NCBI GenBank assembly: GCA_934645275.1
Contig: CAKUDW010000029.1
Span: 1-13,555 of the forward strand
Length of the DNA stretch: 13,555 bases
DNA from: an uncultured Clostridia bacterium
GTDB taxonomy: Bacteria > Bacillota_A > Clostridia > Christensenellales > Aristaeellaceae
Direction of reading: 5' to 3'
This document shows, piece after piece, positions 6,935 to 13,328 of the stretch. Positions within the stretch are counted from its first letter, which is position 1, and the number at the start of each line of letters is the position of its first letter. A program made the translations under genes and the position numbers. The notes beneath the pieces were generated by a model. The model saw only the letters and a program-made list of their open reading frames with translations, had not been told where the DNA came from and searched no databases.

Positions 6935-7933
6935 ATGAAGAGAATTGTGGCATGGCTGTTGGCGCTGTGTCTGGCATGCGGCCTTGCAGCGGCGGAAATG
7001 GATGCGGCGCTTTCACAGCGGCATGAATGGGTGGAAACCATGTTTCGCGCCGCCACCGGCACGGATATGGAAGCCGAGGCGCGCTTGCACGAGAACATGA
7101 CTGACGAAGCGGCGGCGCGGCGCAGCGCGGAGTTAGCCGCCTACCGGGCGGATGCGGCAATCTGGTTGTTGGCAGCGTTTGGGGTGGACGCGGAAACTGT
7201 GCCGGATGTGCAGGCGGCGTGGGCGCGCTTTCAGGAAAATGAGGCGGGCCGGGCGTGGCTGGAGACGCTCACGGGCATGGGTGCGGAAAATGCGGAGGAT
7301 GCGCTGGCGTTGAGCCGCGAAATCTGCGCGGAATGGCTGGCGGAGATCGATGCAGTGCGGCTCAGGGAGATTAACTCGGATTACGCCTGTTGGCTCTATG
7401 CACCGGATTCGCCGATTGATTATCCGGTGGTACACGGCGAGGACAACCGGCATTGGTTGCATCGGATGTTCAACGGTGCAATCAACGCGGCGGGCACGCT
7501 GTTTATCGATTACCGGAACCTGCCGGGGTTTCAGGATCCGAACACGCTGATTTACGGCCACCACATGCGCAACGGCAGCATGTTTGGCACGTTCACAAAT
7601 TATGTGCGGCAGGTCTATTACGACGCACATCCGTGGATGTTGTTGGTGACGGAGGATGAAGTAGATCTGGTTGAGTTGATGGCGGGGTATACGACCTCGA
7701 AACGTGACCACTGCTACGATATCGCCATCAGCGATGCGGCGGATATGCGCGCGTTTATCGATGAAGCGAAGGCAAAATCGGATTTTGTGAGCAGCGTTGA
7801 AGCGGAACCGGGTGACCGCCTCGTGACGCTGTCTACCTGCGCGTATGCATTTGAAAATGCGCGCTATATTGTGATCGGAAAACTCACGCCCGTATGGCGC
7901 GATGAAGCCGACGTGGCGCAGAGCGGGGAATGA
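6935..7933 (+). CDS. srtB: Class B sortase with its own signal peptide and a helical N-terminal domain
   Basis: A 332-residue transpeptidase that should cleave the sorting signal of the neighbouring TPQTG protein and attach it to the wall. The C-terminal domain (about 148-318) has SrtB features: INSDYACWLYAP, IDYPVVHG, the catalytic His209 in IYGHHMRNGSMF, Cys302 in TLSTC and Arg310 in ENARYIVIGKL. The N-terminus is unusual: a secretory leader with an Ala-rich cleavage-like end (MKRIVAWLL to GLAAA, 1-20) and then about 125 residues of predicted helix rich in Ala, Glu and Trp. Ordinary SrtB has just a membrane anchor. The start at 6935 is preferred because the signal peptide begins there; GGGTGA (6925-6930) is a modest binding site, and translation probably couples to the small ORF. 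If the leader is cleaved, the enzyme would be soluble unless tethered. Confidence 0.9.
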   Translation: MKRIVAWLLALCLACGLAAAEMDAALSQRHEWVETMFRAATGTDMEAEARLHENMTDEAAARRSAELAAYRADAAIWLLAAFGVDAETVPDVQAAWARFQENEAGRAWLETLTGMGAENAEDALALSREICAEWLAEIDAVRLREINSDYACWLYAPDSPIDYPVVHGEDNRHWLHRMFNGAINAAGTLFIDYRNLPGFQDPNTLIYGHHMRNGSMFGTFTNYVRQVYYDAHPWMLLVTEDEVDLVELMAGYTTSKRDHCYDIAISDAADMRAFIDEAKAKSDFVSSVEAEPGDRLVTLSTCAYAFENARYIVIGKLTPVWRDEADVAQSGE

Positions 7934-7965
7934 GGAAGCATGAATGCATCGGTGCGATAAAAGGC

Positions 7966-8009
7966 GGCTGCCGGAGATTCTCGCATGAGAAACCGGCAGC
8001 CGTTCTTTT
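7966..8009 (+). terminator. Intrinsic terminator of the surface-protein operon
   Basis: GGCTGCCGG (7966-7974) pairs perfectly with CCGGCAGCC (7993-8001). An inner stem TTCTC/GAGAA (7978-7982, 7987-7991) closes a GCAT loop. GTTCTTTT follows on the plus strand, 33 bases after the sortase stop. AAAA at 7959-7962 gives a T-run on the other strand, so it could also stop the convergent racemase transcript. Confidence 0.85.
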
Positions 8010-8168
8010 AAAGGGTGAGAATTAGCAAAACCGAAGTTTTGCGGGTCGACGGATTTTGGAGGAATACGCCGACAATTCTTAAAGGGAGATAATTAGCAAA
8101 ACCGAAGTTTTGCGGGTCGGCGGATTCTGGAGGAATACGTCGACAATTCTTAAAGGGAGAGAATTAGC
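8008..8168. repeat. 71-bp tandem repeat, two full units and a partial third, with conserved folding
   Basis: Units at 8008-8078 and 8079-8149 differ at only five sites (8016, 8019, 8049, 8056, 8069 in the first). A third start (8150-8168) diverges after AATTAGC. Each unit contains GCAAAAC-CGAA-GTTTTGC (8025-8042), a second hairpin with arms GTCG.CG and CG.CGAC (8045-8051, 8067-8073), and outer arms AGAATT and AATTCT (8018-8023, 8074-8079). In the first unit these form a three-way junction; in the second unit the outer stem has one mismatch. The second hairpin's loop carries GGAGGA. The element lies between converging transcripts. Confidence 0.85.
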
Positions 8169-8253
8169 GCGGCCCTCCGCGCAAGCTGCGGAGTGGCAAC
8201 TCTGGCAGAGGGGCACCGGTAATTAGCTATAAGCAGGGTGCTATTGGGCGTAC

Positions 8254-9507
8254 TCAGCCCTGCGCACAGCGAGGCAGGGTGGAGCCGCCATAGGGCATTA
8301 CGAGCACCTTCGCATGCGTACCCTGCTTCTCCATGGCCGCGTCGAAGGCCTGCTGCACATTTCCAAACGGCACAAGGAACACGCTCTTTACAAAATCGGG
8401 TTCCAGCTCGCTGACCAGATAGATGTCTGCGTTTTCCAACACCATGGCGATGGCCGCAGCCTTGTGGCCCCCCAGCCTGAATTCGCGGCCGATGCGCTCG
8501 ATCAGGCTGTGTGCCGTCGGTGCAGAAAGCATCCATTCCTCGAATACCTTCTCGCCCAGACCTTCGCGGCAGGAGCCCACCAGTACGATTGTGCCGCCCT
8601 TTTTCACCGCGTGCTTGGCGTTATCCAGCGCCTTCTGTGTCTGATACAGGTTCAAATCCTTGGGCGCGCCGCCCTGAGAAACGACCACCACATCCGCTCG
8701 TTCCGGAATAGAAATCGCGTACAGCTTATCCAGGAACGCGCAGCCTTCGCGGTGTGCCTGCGTCACATCGCCCGCGCTTGCGTGGATGATCTGCTTGTGC
8801 TCGTCCAGCACCACGTTTAAAATGAAGTCCACGCCCACCATGGCCGCGGCTTCCTCGATGTCCTCGCGTACGGGATTGCCTTCGAGCTTGCCCGCGCACG
8901 CGGCCGCCTCCACCATGCGGCTGTGGTTCGCCTGAATTGCCGCGCGCGTGGAAACGCCGGGCATGATGGCCTTCGCGCCGCCGGAATAGCCTGCAAAATA
9001 ATGATATTCAATATTGCCCAGGCAGATTCTGCGGTCGGCTTCCGCAACCGTGCGCACGATATCCACCGGCGTGCCGCGACTGGTCTGCCCGATATGTACG
9101 CAATCTGAAACGTCGCCGTCCTCACAACGAATTTCGGCGTAGGCGCGCTCGCCCGCCAGCTTTTTACGTTCTTCGAGACTGTGCTTTCTGTGGCTGCCCA
9201 GTGCGAATACCAGCGTGATATCCTCCGCACGCGCCCCCGCCGCGTAGAGTTCGTCCAGCAGCGCGGGCATTACCTTGTAGGTGGGCATCGGGCGGGTGAT
9301 ATCGCTGGTGATAATCGCGATTTTTTCGCCGGGTTTTACAATTTCGCGCAGGCGCGGCGAAGCGATAGGACTTTCCAGCGCCCGCCTGACCTCCGCCTCA
9401 CCCGTCAGTTTGTGCTGAATGGGGTTGGGCGAGAGTACGCCCAGCAGGTTCTGGTCCGGTATTTCAAGGCGCTGCGTGCCCGCGCCAAATCCCAATTCAA
9501 TCTGCAT
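8254..9507 (-). CDS. larA: LarA-family nickel-dependent lactate (2-hydroxyacid) racemase
   Basis: A 417-residue cytosolic enzyme, close to the length of Lactobacillus LarA, which interconverts D- and L-lactate using a covalently bound nickel-pincer nucleotide. Key positions are present: Asp69 and Arg72 in SDITRP, His106 in GSHRKHS, His169 in EYHYFAGYSGGAKAIMPG, Lys179 in the same motif (cofactor attachment), His195 in ANHS, and Gln289 and Lys292 in LNLYQTQKAL. The start is placed at 9507 because AAGGAGGAAA lies just upstream (about 9516-9525); an in-frame upstream ATG at 9582 would add residues with no family resemblance. It follows the E2 gene in the same direction with a 160-bp gap. The family also contains epimerases for other 2-hydroxyacids, so substrate is uncertain. 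The LarB, LarC and LarE cofactor makers are not in the window. Confidence 0.88.
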   Translation of the reverse strand: MQIELGFGAGTQRLEIPDQNLLGVLSPNPIQHKLTGEAEVRRALESPIASPRLREIVKPGEKIAIITSDITRPMPTYKVMPALLDELYAAGARAEDITLVFALGSHRKHSLEERKKLAGERAYAEIRCEDGDVSDCVHIGQTSRGTPVDIVRTVAEADRRICLGNIEYHYFAGYSGGAKAIMPGVSTRAAIQANHSRMVEAAACAGKLEGNPVREDIEEAAAMVGVDFILNVVLDEHKQIIHASAGDVTQAHREGCAFLDKLYAISIPERADVVVVSQGGAPKDLNLYQTQKALDNAKHAVKKGGTIVLVGSCREGLGEKVFEEWMLSAPTAHSLIERIGREFRLGGHKAAAIAMVLENADIYLVSELEPDFVKSVFLVPFGNVQQAFDAAMEKQGTHAKVLVMPYGGSTLPRCAQG

Positions 9508-9567
9508 AGTATCGCTTTCCTCCTTGTGGCGGTTTGACCATCCGTTCATATGGCCGCAGAAAACGCC

Positions 9568-9599
9568 GGAAGCGCCGAACATGCCGCTTCCGATTTTTT
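9568..9599. terminator. Terminator-like hairpin in the E2-larA gap
   Basis: GGAAGCG (9568-9574) pairs with CGCTTCC (9585-9591) around a ten-base loop. On the plus strand it is followed by GATTTTTT; on the minus strand, the direction of the genes, GGCGTTTTCT follows and an A-run precedes. It could end or attenuate E2 transcription before larA. Orientation and strength are uncertain. Confidence 0.5.
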
Positions 9600-9619
9600 A
9601 AAGTTGTTTGTGTAAGCCG

Positions 9620-9648
9620 AGAGGGCAAAGCGCCAGTCTTTGCCCTCT
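9620..9648 (-). terminator. Perfect 11-bp hairpin just after the E2 stop
   Basis: AGAGGGCAAAG (9620-9630) and CTTTGCCCTCT (9638-9648) are perfect inverted arms around a seven-base loop, 20 bases past the E2 stop codon in the minus direction. No T-tract follows directly, so it may be a weak terminator or an mRNA 3'-end stabiliser that lowers larA expression relative to the dehydrogenase genes. Confidence 0.5.
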
Positions 9649-9667
9649 GATTGCCTTTGATTTTTGC

Positions 9668-11188
9668 TTACAGCAGCAGCGCCGGAGCTTCCAGCAGCGC
9701 CTTCACGCGCGCGAGGAACTGCGCGGCGGGCGCGCCGTCCACGATGCGGTGATCATAGGTGAGGGAGAGCCACATCATGGGCCGCACGGCGATGGAATCG
9801 TCGGCCAGCACCACAGGGCGCTTCTTCATCTGTCCGACAGCCAGAATGCCAGCTTCAGGCGCGTTCACGATGGCCGTGAAGCTGTCCACACCGAACATGC
9901 CAAGATTGGTCACGGTGAAGGTGCCGCCGGTCAGTTCGTCCGGGTTCAGGCCGCCTTCCTTGGTGCGCTTGCCCAAATCTTTGCTCTTTGCGGAGATTTC
10001 GCAGAGGCCGAGACGATCCGCATCGCGAATCACGGGCACGAGCAGGCCGGTATCGGTGGCGACGGCCATGCCGACGTTTACATAGTGCTTCTGGATGATG
10101 GCGGTGTCCGTCATGGAGGAATTCATCATCGGGAATTCGGTGAGCGCCTTGGCCACGCAGCGAATGACAAAATCATTGTAGCTGACCTTCACGCCCTGTG
10201 CCTTCAGCTGTTCGCGCATGTGAACGCATTCGGTCATGTCCACCTCCATGCGGTGGTTGGCCTGCGCCAGTTCGCTCAGGCTATCATGCATCCGCTGGGC
10301 GATGATCTTGCGCATGCCCTTGAGCGGGATCACGGTTTCGCGCGCTTCATCCACAACAGGCGCAGCCGCAGCAGGTGCGGGCGCAACTTCGGAGACGGGC
10401 GCAGCCTTCGGCGCGGGTTTGGCGTTGAGCACATCGCGCTCGATAATCAGGCCGTCCGGGCCGGAAGCAGTCACATCGGAAAGCGAAACACCCTTTTCTT
10501 CCGCGGCCATGCGGGCGCGCGGCGATGCGAAGATGCGTCCGCCTTCAGCGGGTGCGGCTTCGGCGGCGGGGGCCGCGGCGCCGTTCAGCGCGGCGTCAAT
10601 ATCCGTGCCCTTCGGGCCGATGTATGCGATGGTTTCCGCCACGGGAACCATATCGCCCTCTTCATAGAGCAGTTTGAGTACCGTGCCGGTTGCGGAAGAA
10701 TCGATGGTGATGGAGAGCTTGTCGGTTTCCATCTCAAACAGCGGATCGCCTTCCTTGACCTCGTCGCCTTCCTTCACCAGCCAACTGGTGATGATGCCCT
10801 CGGTCATCTGCAGGCCCTGTTTGGGCATGATGATTTTGTGGATTTCGGCGGGCAGCTCGCCTGCGGGCTTCGCGGCGGGCGCAGTGGGCGCGGCTTCCGT
10901 GGAATCCGCAGCGGGCGCGTCGCCGTTCAGCAGCGCGGAAATATCCTCGCCGGGTTCGCCGACGATGGCAATGGTTTCTGCTACGGGAACCATATCGCCC
11001 TCTTCATAGAGCAGCTTGAGCACCGTGCCGGTCGCGGTGGAATCGATGGTGATGGAGAGCTTGTCTGTTTCCATTTCAAAAAATGGATCGCCCTCCTTGA
11101 TCTGGTCGCCTTCCTTTGCCAGCCAGGTGGTGATGATGCCCTCGGTCATTTGCAGACCCTGCTTGGGCATGATGATTTTATGTGCCAT
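9668..11188 (-). CDS. 2-oxoacid/acetoin dehydrogenase E2 acyltransferase with two lipoyl domains
   Basis: A 506-residue dihydrolipoyl acyltransferase that takes the acyl group from E1 and passes it to CoA. Two lipoyl domains occupy about 3-78 and 117-192, each with the lipoylation motif METDKLSI (Lys43 and Lys157) and the same MPKQGLQMTEG opening. They are nearly duplicate, 114 residues apart, joined and followed by Ala/Pro-rich linkers. A subunit-binding domain (about 218-252, FASPRARMAAEEKGV) precedes the catalytic domain (about 283-506). The latter ends with the active-site motif TYDHRIVDG (His480, Asp484). AGGAGG (11196-11201 on the complementary strand) supports the start. It follows E1 beta by 188 bp. 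The family covers pyruvate, branched-chain and acetoin dehydrogenases; the lipoyl motifs look most like acetoin/pyruvate types. No E3 is visible. Confidence 0.92.
   Translation of the reverse strand: MAHKIIMPKQGLQMTEGIITTWLAKEGDQIKEGDPFFEMETDKLSITIDSTATGTVLKLLYEEGDMVPVAETIAIVGEPGEDISALLNGDAPAADSTEAAPTAPAAKPAGELPAEIHKIIMPKQGLQMTEGIITSWLVKEGDEVKEGDPLFEMETDKLSITIDSSATGTVLKLLYEEGDMVPVAETIAYIGPKGTDIDAALNGAAAPAAEAAPAEGGRIFASPRARMAAEEKGVSLSDVTASGPDGLIIERDVLNAKPAPKAAPVSEVAPAPAAAAPVVDEARETVIPLKGMRKIIAQRMHDSLSELAQANHRMEVDMTECVHMREQLKAQGVKVSYNDFVIRCVAKALTEFPMMNSSMTDTAIIQKHYVNVGMAVATDTGLLVPVIRDADRLGLCEISAKSKDLGKRTKEGGLNPDELTGGTFTVTNLGMFGVDSFTAIVNAPEAGILAVGQMKKRPVVLADDSIAVRPMMWLSLTYDHRIVDGAPAAQFLARVKALLEAPALLL
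10629..11182 (-). repeat. 342-bp-spaced direct duplication encoding the two lipoyl domains
   Basis: Stretches around 10629-10840 and 10971-11182 match at nucleotide level with an offset of 342 bp. For example, the run around CGGGAACCATATCGCCCTC and TTCATAGAGCAG occurs in both copies with only scattered third-position changes. Most differences are synonymous, suggesting a fairly recent duplication or ongoing conversion between the copies. Confidence 0.8.
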
Positions 11189-11376
11189 GGAGCAACCTCC
11201 TGATTTATGGGTAATTGCAAAAGGACGCGCGCACGGGCGGCGATTGGTGTTTCCGTCCGCACGCGCGCAGCCAGCGCCGCAGGTTCCATGAATAAGGGTA
11301 AGGGGGGAGTGGTGCGGCGCTGGCGGGATGCCGGTTCAGGCCATGCGGAATTTACCGGCCAATGGGCCGGGAGGCG
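11189..11376 (-). promoter_or_regulatory. Structured E1 beta-E2 intergenic region with three hairpins
   Basis: The 188-bp gap inside an otherwise tightly packed operon holds three inverted repeats. CCGGCC-AATG-GGCCGG (11355-11370) lies right after the E1 beta stop. GCCAGCGCCGC (11270-11280) pairs perfectly with GCGGCGCTGGC (11314-11324) around a 33-base loop. A GC-rich stem (11226-11240 with 11253-11267) has one internal CA/CA loop. No T-tracts follow and no clear promoter is seen. RNA processing or stability control of subunit ratio is a reasonable inference. Confidence 0.55.
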
Positions 11377-12357
11377 TCAGCGATAGCACACGCTCCTGGC
11401 AGCCGCGACGATGTCTGCGATCTGCGGGGTGGCGGCATTTTCCAGCTCCACGTTGAACGGGAGCGGACATGCCTTGGTGCCCAGGCGCACGGGCGCCGCA
11501 TCGAGATACTTGAAGGCTTCCTCGGTCACCATGGCGGCAACCTCGGCACCCCAGCCGGCGGTGCGGTGCGCTTCATGCACTACGACCAGGCGGCCGGTCT
11601 TTTTCACGGAATTGATCACGGTTTCCTTGTCGAAGGGAACCAGCGTCATCGGGTCGATGACCTCGGCGGAAATGCCCTGCTTGGCCAATTCTTCCGCAGC
11701 TTCCAGCGCGCGCGGAACATACAGCAGGTTTGCCACGATGGTCACGTCCGTACCGGCGCGCTTGATATCGGCCTTGCCGAAGGGCAGCATGAATTCCGGA
11801 TCATCCGGCACGTCGCACTTCGAGGCGTAGAGCGCCTTGTGCTCAAAGAACATGACGGGGTTGTCGTCGCGGATGGCGGTGCGCAGCAGGCCCGCAGCGT
11901 CGCGTCCCGTGGAGGGACAGGCCACTTTCAGACCCGGGAAATGCATGAAGATTGTTTCGACGGACTGAGAATGCGTGGCGGCGTTGCCGCGGCCGATACC
12001 CTCCTGACCGCGAATGACCAGCGGAATCTTCGCGCGTCCGCCGAAGATGTAGCGCGTCTTGGCCACCTGGTTCAGCAGCTGATCCATCGCTACGAAGGAA
12101 AAGTCCATGTACATCAGTTCCACGATCGGGCGCATGCCGGTGCACGCTGCGCCGAGGCCCGCGCCAACAAAGCCGGCCTCGCTGATCGGGGTGTTGAAGG
12201 CGCGCTCACGGCCAAATTCCTTGGTCAGGTCGCGGGTGCAGCCGAAGATGGAGCCGATGGTTTCAATATCTTCGCCCATGATGAAAACCTTGGGGTCGCG
12301 CCGCATTTCAGAAGCGATGGTATCGCGCACGGCCATTGCATAGGTTTTGATGCTCAT
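11377..12357 (-). CDS. Thiamine-PP-dependent dehydrogenase E1 component, beta subunit (PdhB/AcoB type)
   Basis: A 326-residue transketolase-like subunit that pairs with E1 alpha to decarboxylate or cleave the substrate and load the acyl group on E2 lipoyl-lysine. Family marks are MGEDIETIGSIFGCTRDL (about 27-44), the TPP-activating Glu60 in TPISEAGFVGAGLGAA, ELMYMDF (80-86), and RGNAATHSQSVE with His129. The C-terminal swivel domain has DPMTLVPFD and HEAHRTAGWGAEVAA. The length is normal. Its ATG overlaps the E1 alpha stop (ATGA, 12354-12357), with GGGAGG inside the E1 alpha end, so the two subunits are made in equal amounts. The sequence resembles acetoin dehydrogenase AcoB about as much as pyruvate dehydrogenase PdhB; substrate cannot be settled by eye. 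Confidence 0.92.
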   Translation of the reverse strand: MSIKTYAMAVRDTIASEMRRDPKVFIMGEDIETIGSIFGCTRDLTKEFGRERAFNTPISEAGFVGAGLGAACTGMRPIVELMYMDFSFVAMDQLLNQVAKTRYIFGGRAKIPLVIRGQEGIGRGNAATHSQSVETIFMHFPGLKVACPSTGRDAAGLLRTAIRDDNPVMFFEHKALYASKCDVPDDPEFMLPFGKADIKRAGTDVTIVANLLYVPRALEAAEELAKQGISAEVIDPMTLVPFDKETVINSVKKTGRLVVVHEAHRTAGWGAEVAAMVTEEAFKYLDAAPVRLGTKACPLPFNVELENAATPQIADIVAAARSVCYR

Positions 12358-13328
12358 GCTTCGTCGCCTCCCTCATAGAATACGTCGTCCAGCACGTGCG
12401 CCGGATCGGGGTTGGGGCTGTTTAGCGCAAATTCGGTGGCAGCCTCGGTCTCTTCATCGGCAGCCTTGTCGATGGCGTCTAGTTCCTCGGCGGTATACAG
12501 GCCTGCCGCGATCAGCTTTTCGCGCCAGCGCTTTACCGGGTCCTTTTCCTTCCAGGCGGCGACTTCCTCGCGCGTGCGGTAAGTCTGCGGGTCGCCCGTC
12601 CAGTGGCCCATCCAGCGATAGGTCTTGCATTCGATCAGGCTCGGGCCTTCACCGGCCTTTGCACGCTCCAGCGCGCGAGCGAACGCCGCGTCAATAGCTT
12701 CTACGTCGTTGCCATCCACCGTTTCGCCGGGCATATCATAGGCCTTGGCGCGCACGGAGATGTCCTTAACGGAGGTGGACTGGGAAACCGGCACGGAAAT
12801 GCCATAGCCGTTGTTTTCGCACACGAAGATCACGGGAAGCTTCATGACGCTGGCCAGGTTCAGCGATTCGTGGAACGTGCCCTCGTTGGAAGCGCCGTCG
12901 CCAAAGAAGGAAACGGCCACGCGATCCTGTTTCTGCAGCTTTGCGGAAAGGCCTGCGCCCACGGCGATCGGGATGCCACCGCCGACGATGGCGTTCGCGC
13001 CCAGGTTGCCCTGCGTGAAGTCTGCAATGTGCATGGAGCCGGAACGGCCCTTGCAGTAACCGGTCGCCTTACCCATCAGCTCGGCCATTGCCAGATCGAG
13101 GCGCGCACCCTTGGCGATGCAGTGGCCGTGTCCACGATGGGTAGAGGCAATATAATCCTTATCCGTCAGGCGGGAGCACACCGTGGCAGCCACGGCTTCC
13201 TCGCCAATGTAGAGATGCACAGAGCCGCGGAGCTTATTTTCCTCAAAAAGCTTCAGCGCCTTGAATTCGAATGCGCGGATGCGCACCATGGTCTGATAGA
13301 TATGACCGGCTCTTTCACGTTCGATCAT
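12354..13328 (-). CDS. Thiamine-PP-dependent dehydrogenase E1 component, alpha subunit (PdhA/AcoA type)
   Basis: A 324-residue subunit carrying the thiamine pyrophosphate/Mg site: [16 protein letters not shown] to ENN (143-173). Upstream are YIGEEAVAA (40-48), the THRGHGH loop (63-69) and [20 protein letters not shown] (94-113). The combination [15 protein letters not shown] with [20 protein letters not shown] is the pattern I associate with acetoin dehydrogenase AcoA, though pyruvate E1 alpha is close. The [16 protein letters not shown] segment (237-252) matches the conserved loop near the active site. The start at 13328 is chosen because it forms an ATGA overlap with the upstream ligase stop, with GGAGGAAGG just ahead; a longer start at 13358 adds a nonconserved [10 protein letters not shown]. 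Confidence 0.92.
   Translation of the reverse strand: MIERERAGHIYQTMVRIRAFEFKALKLFEENKLRGSVHLYIGEEAVAATVCSRLTDKDYIASTHRGHGHCIAKGARLDLAMAELMGKATGYCKGRSGSMHIADFTQGNLGANAIVGGGIPIAVGAGLSAKLQKQDRVAVSFFGDGASNEGTFHESLNLASVMKLPVIFVCENNGYGISVPVSQSTSVKDISVRAKAYDMPGETVDGNDVEAIDAAFARALERAKAGEGPSLIECKTYRWMGHWTGDPQTYRTREEVAAWKEKDPVKRWREKLIAAGLYTAEELDAIDKAADEETEAATEFALNSPNPDPAHVLDDVFYEGGDEA

Larger units (their letters stand above)
7934..8253. other. Non-coding gap between convergent operons
   Basis: This 320-bp stretch between the sortase stop and the racemase stop holds no convincing gene. It contains the terminator at 7966-8009, the 71-bp tandem repeats (8008-8149), the 19-base start of a third unit (8150-8168) and a 59-bp segment bounded by AATTAGC at 8162 and 8221. 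That segment contains its own hairpins: CTCCGC/GCGGAG (8175-8180, 8188-8193) and CTCT/AGAG (8200-8203, 8207-8210). Confidence 0.8.

Noticed and set aside
6793..7933. A single sortase gene broken by frameshift
   Set aside because: The sortase ORF has its own complete signal peptide and an extra domain after it, so joining the frames would place two membrane leaders in tandem. A simple sequencing error does not explain this, although an ancient fusion or split remains possible.
8008..8168. CRISPR array
   Set aside because: The 71-bp units are directly adjacent with no unique spacers, and no cas genes are present.
9508..9582. Longer N-terminus for the LarA protein
   Set aside because: The extra residues do not look like LarA, and the strong AAGGAGG site fits the ATG at 9507.
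9608..11203. 531-codon plus-strand open frame
   Set aside because: It is antisense to the well-supported E2 gene and is a byproduct of GC-rich codon bias; its His/Gly/Arg-rich translation resembles no family.
11362..12378. 338-codon plus-strand open frame
   Set aside because: Antisense to E1 beta, which has all expected motifs; the plus-strand frame is a shadow.
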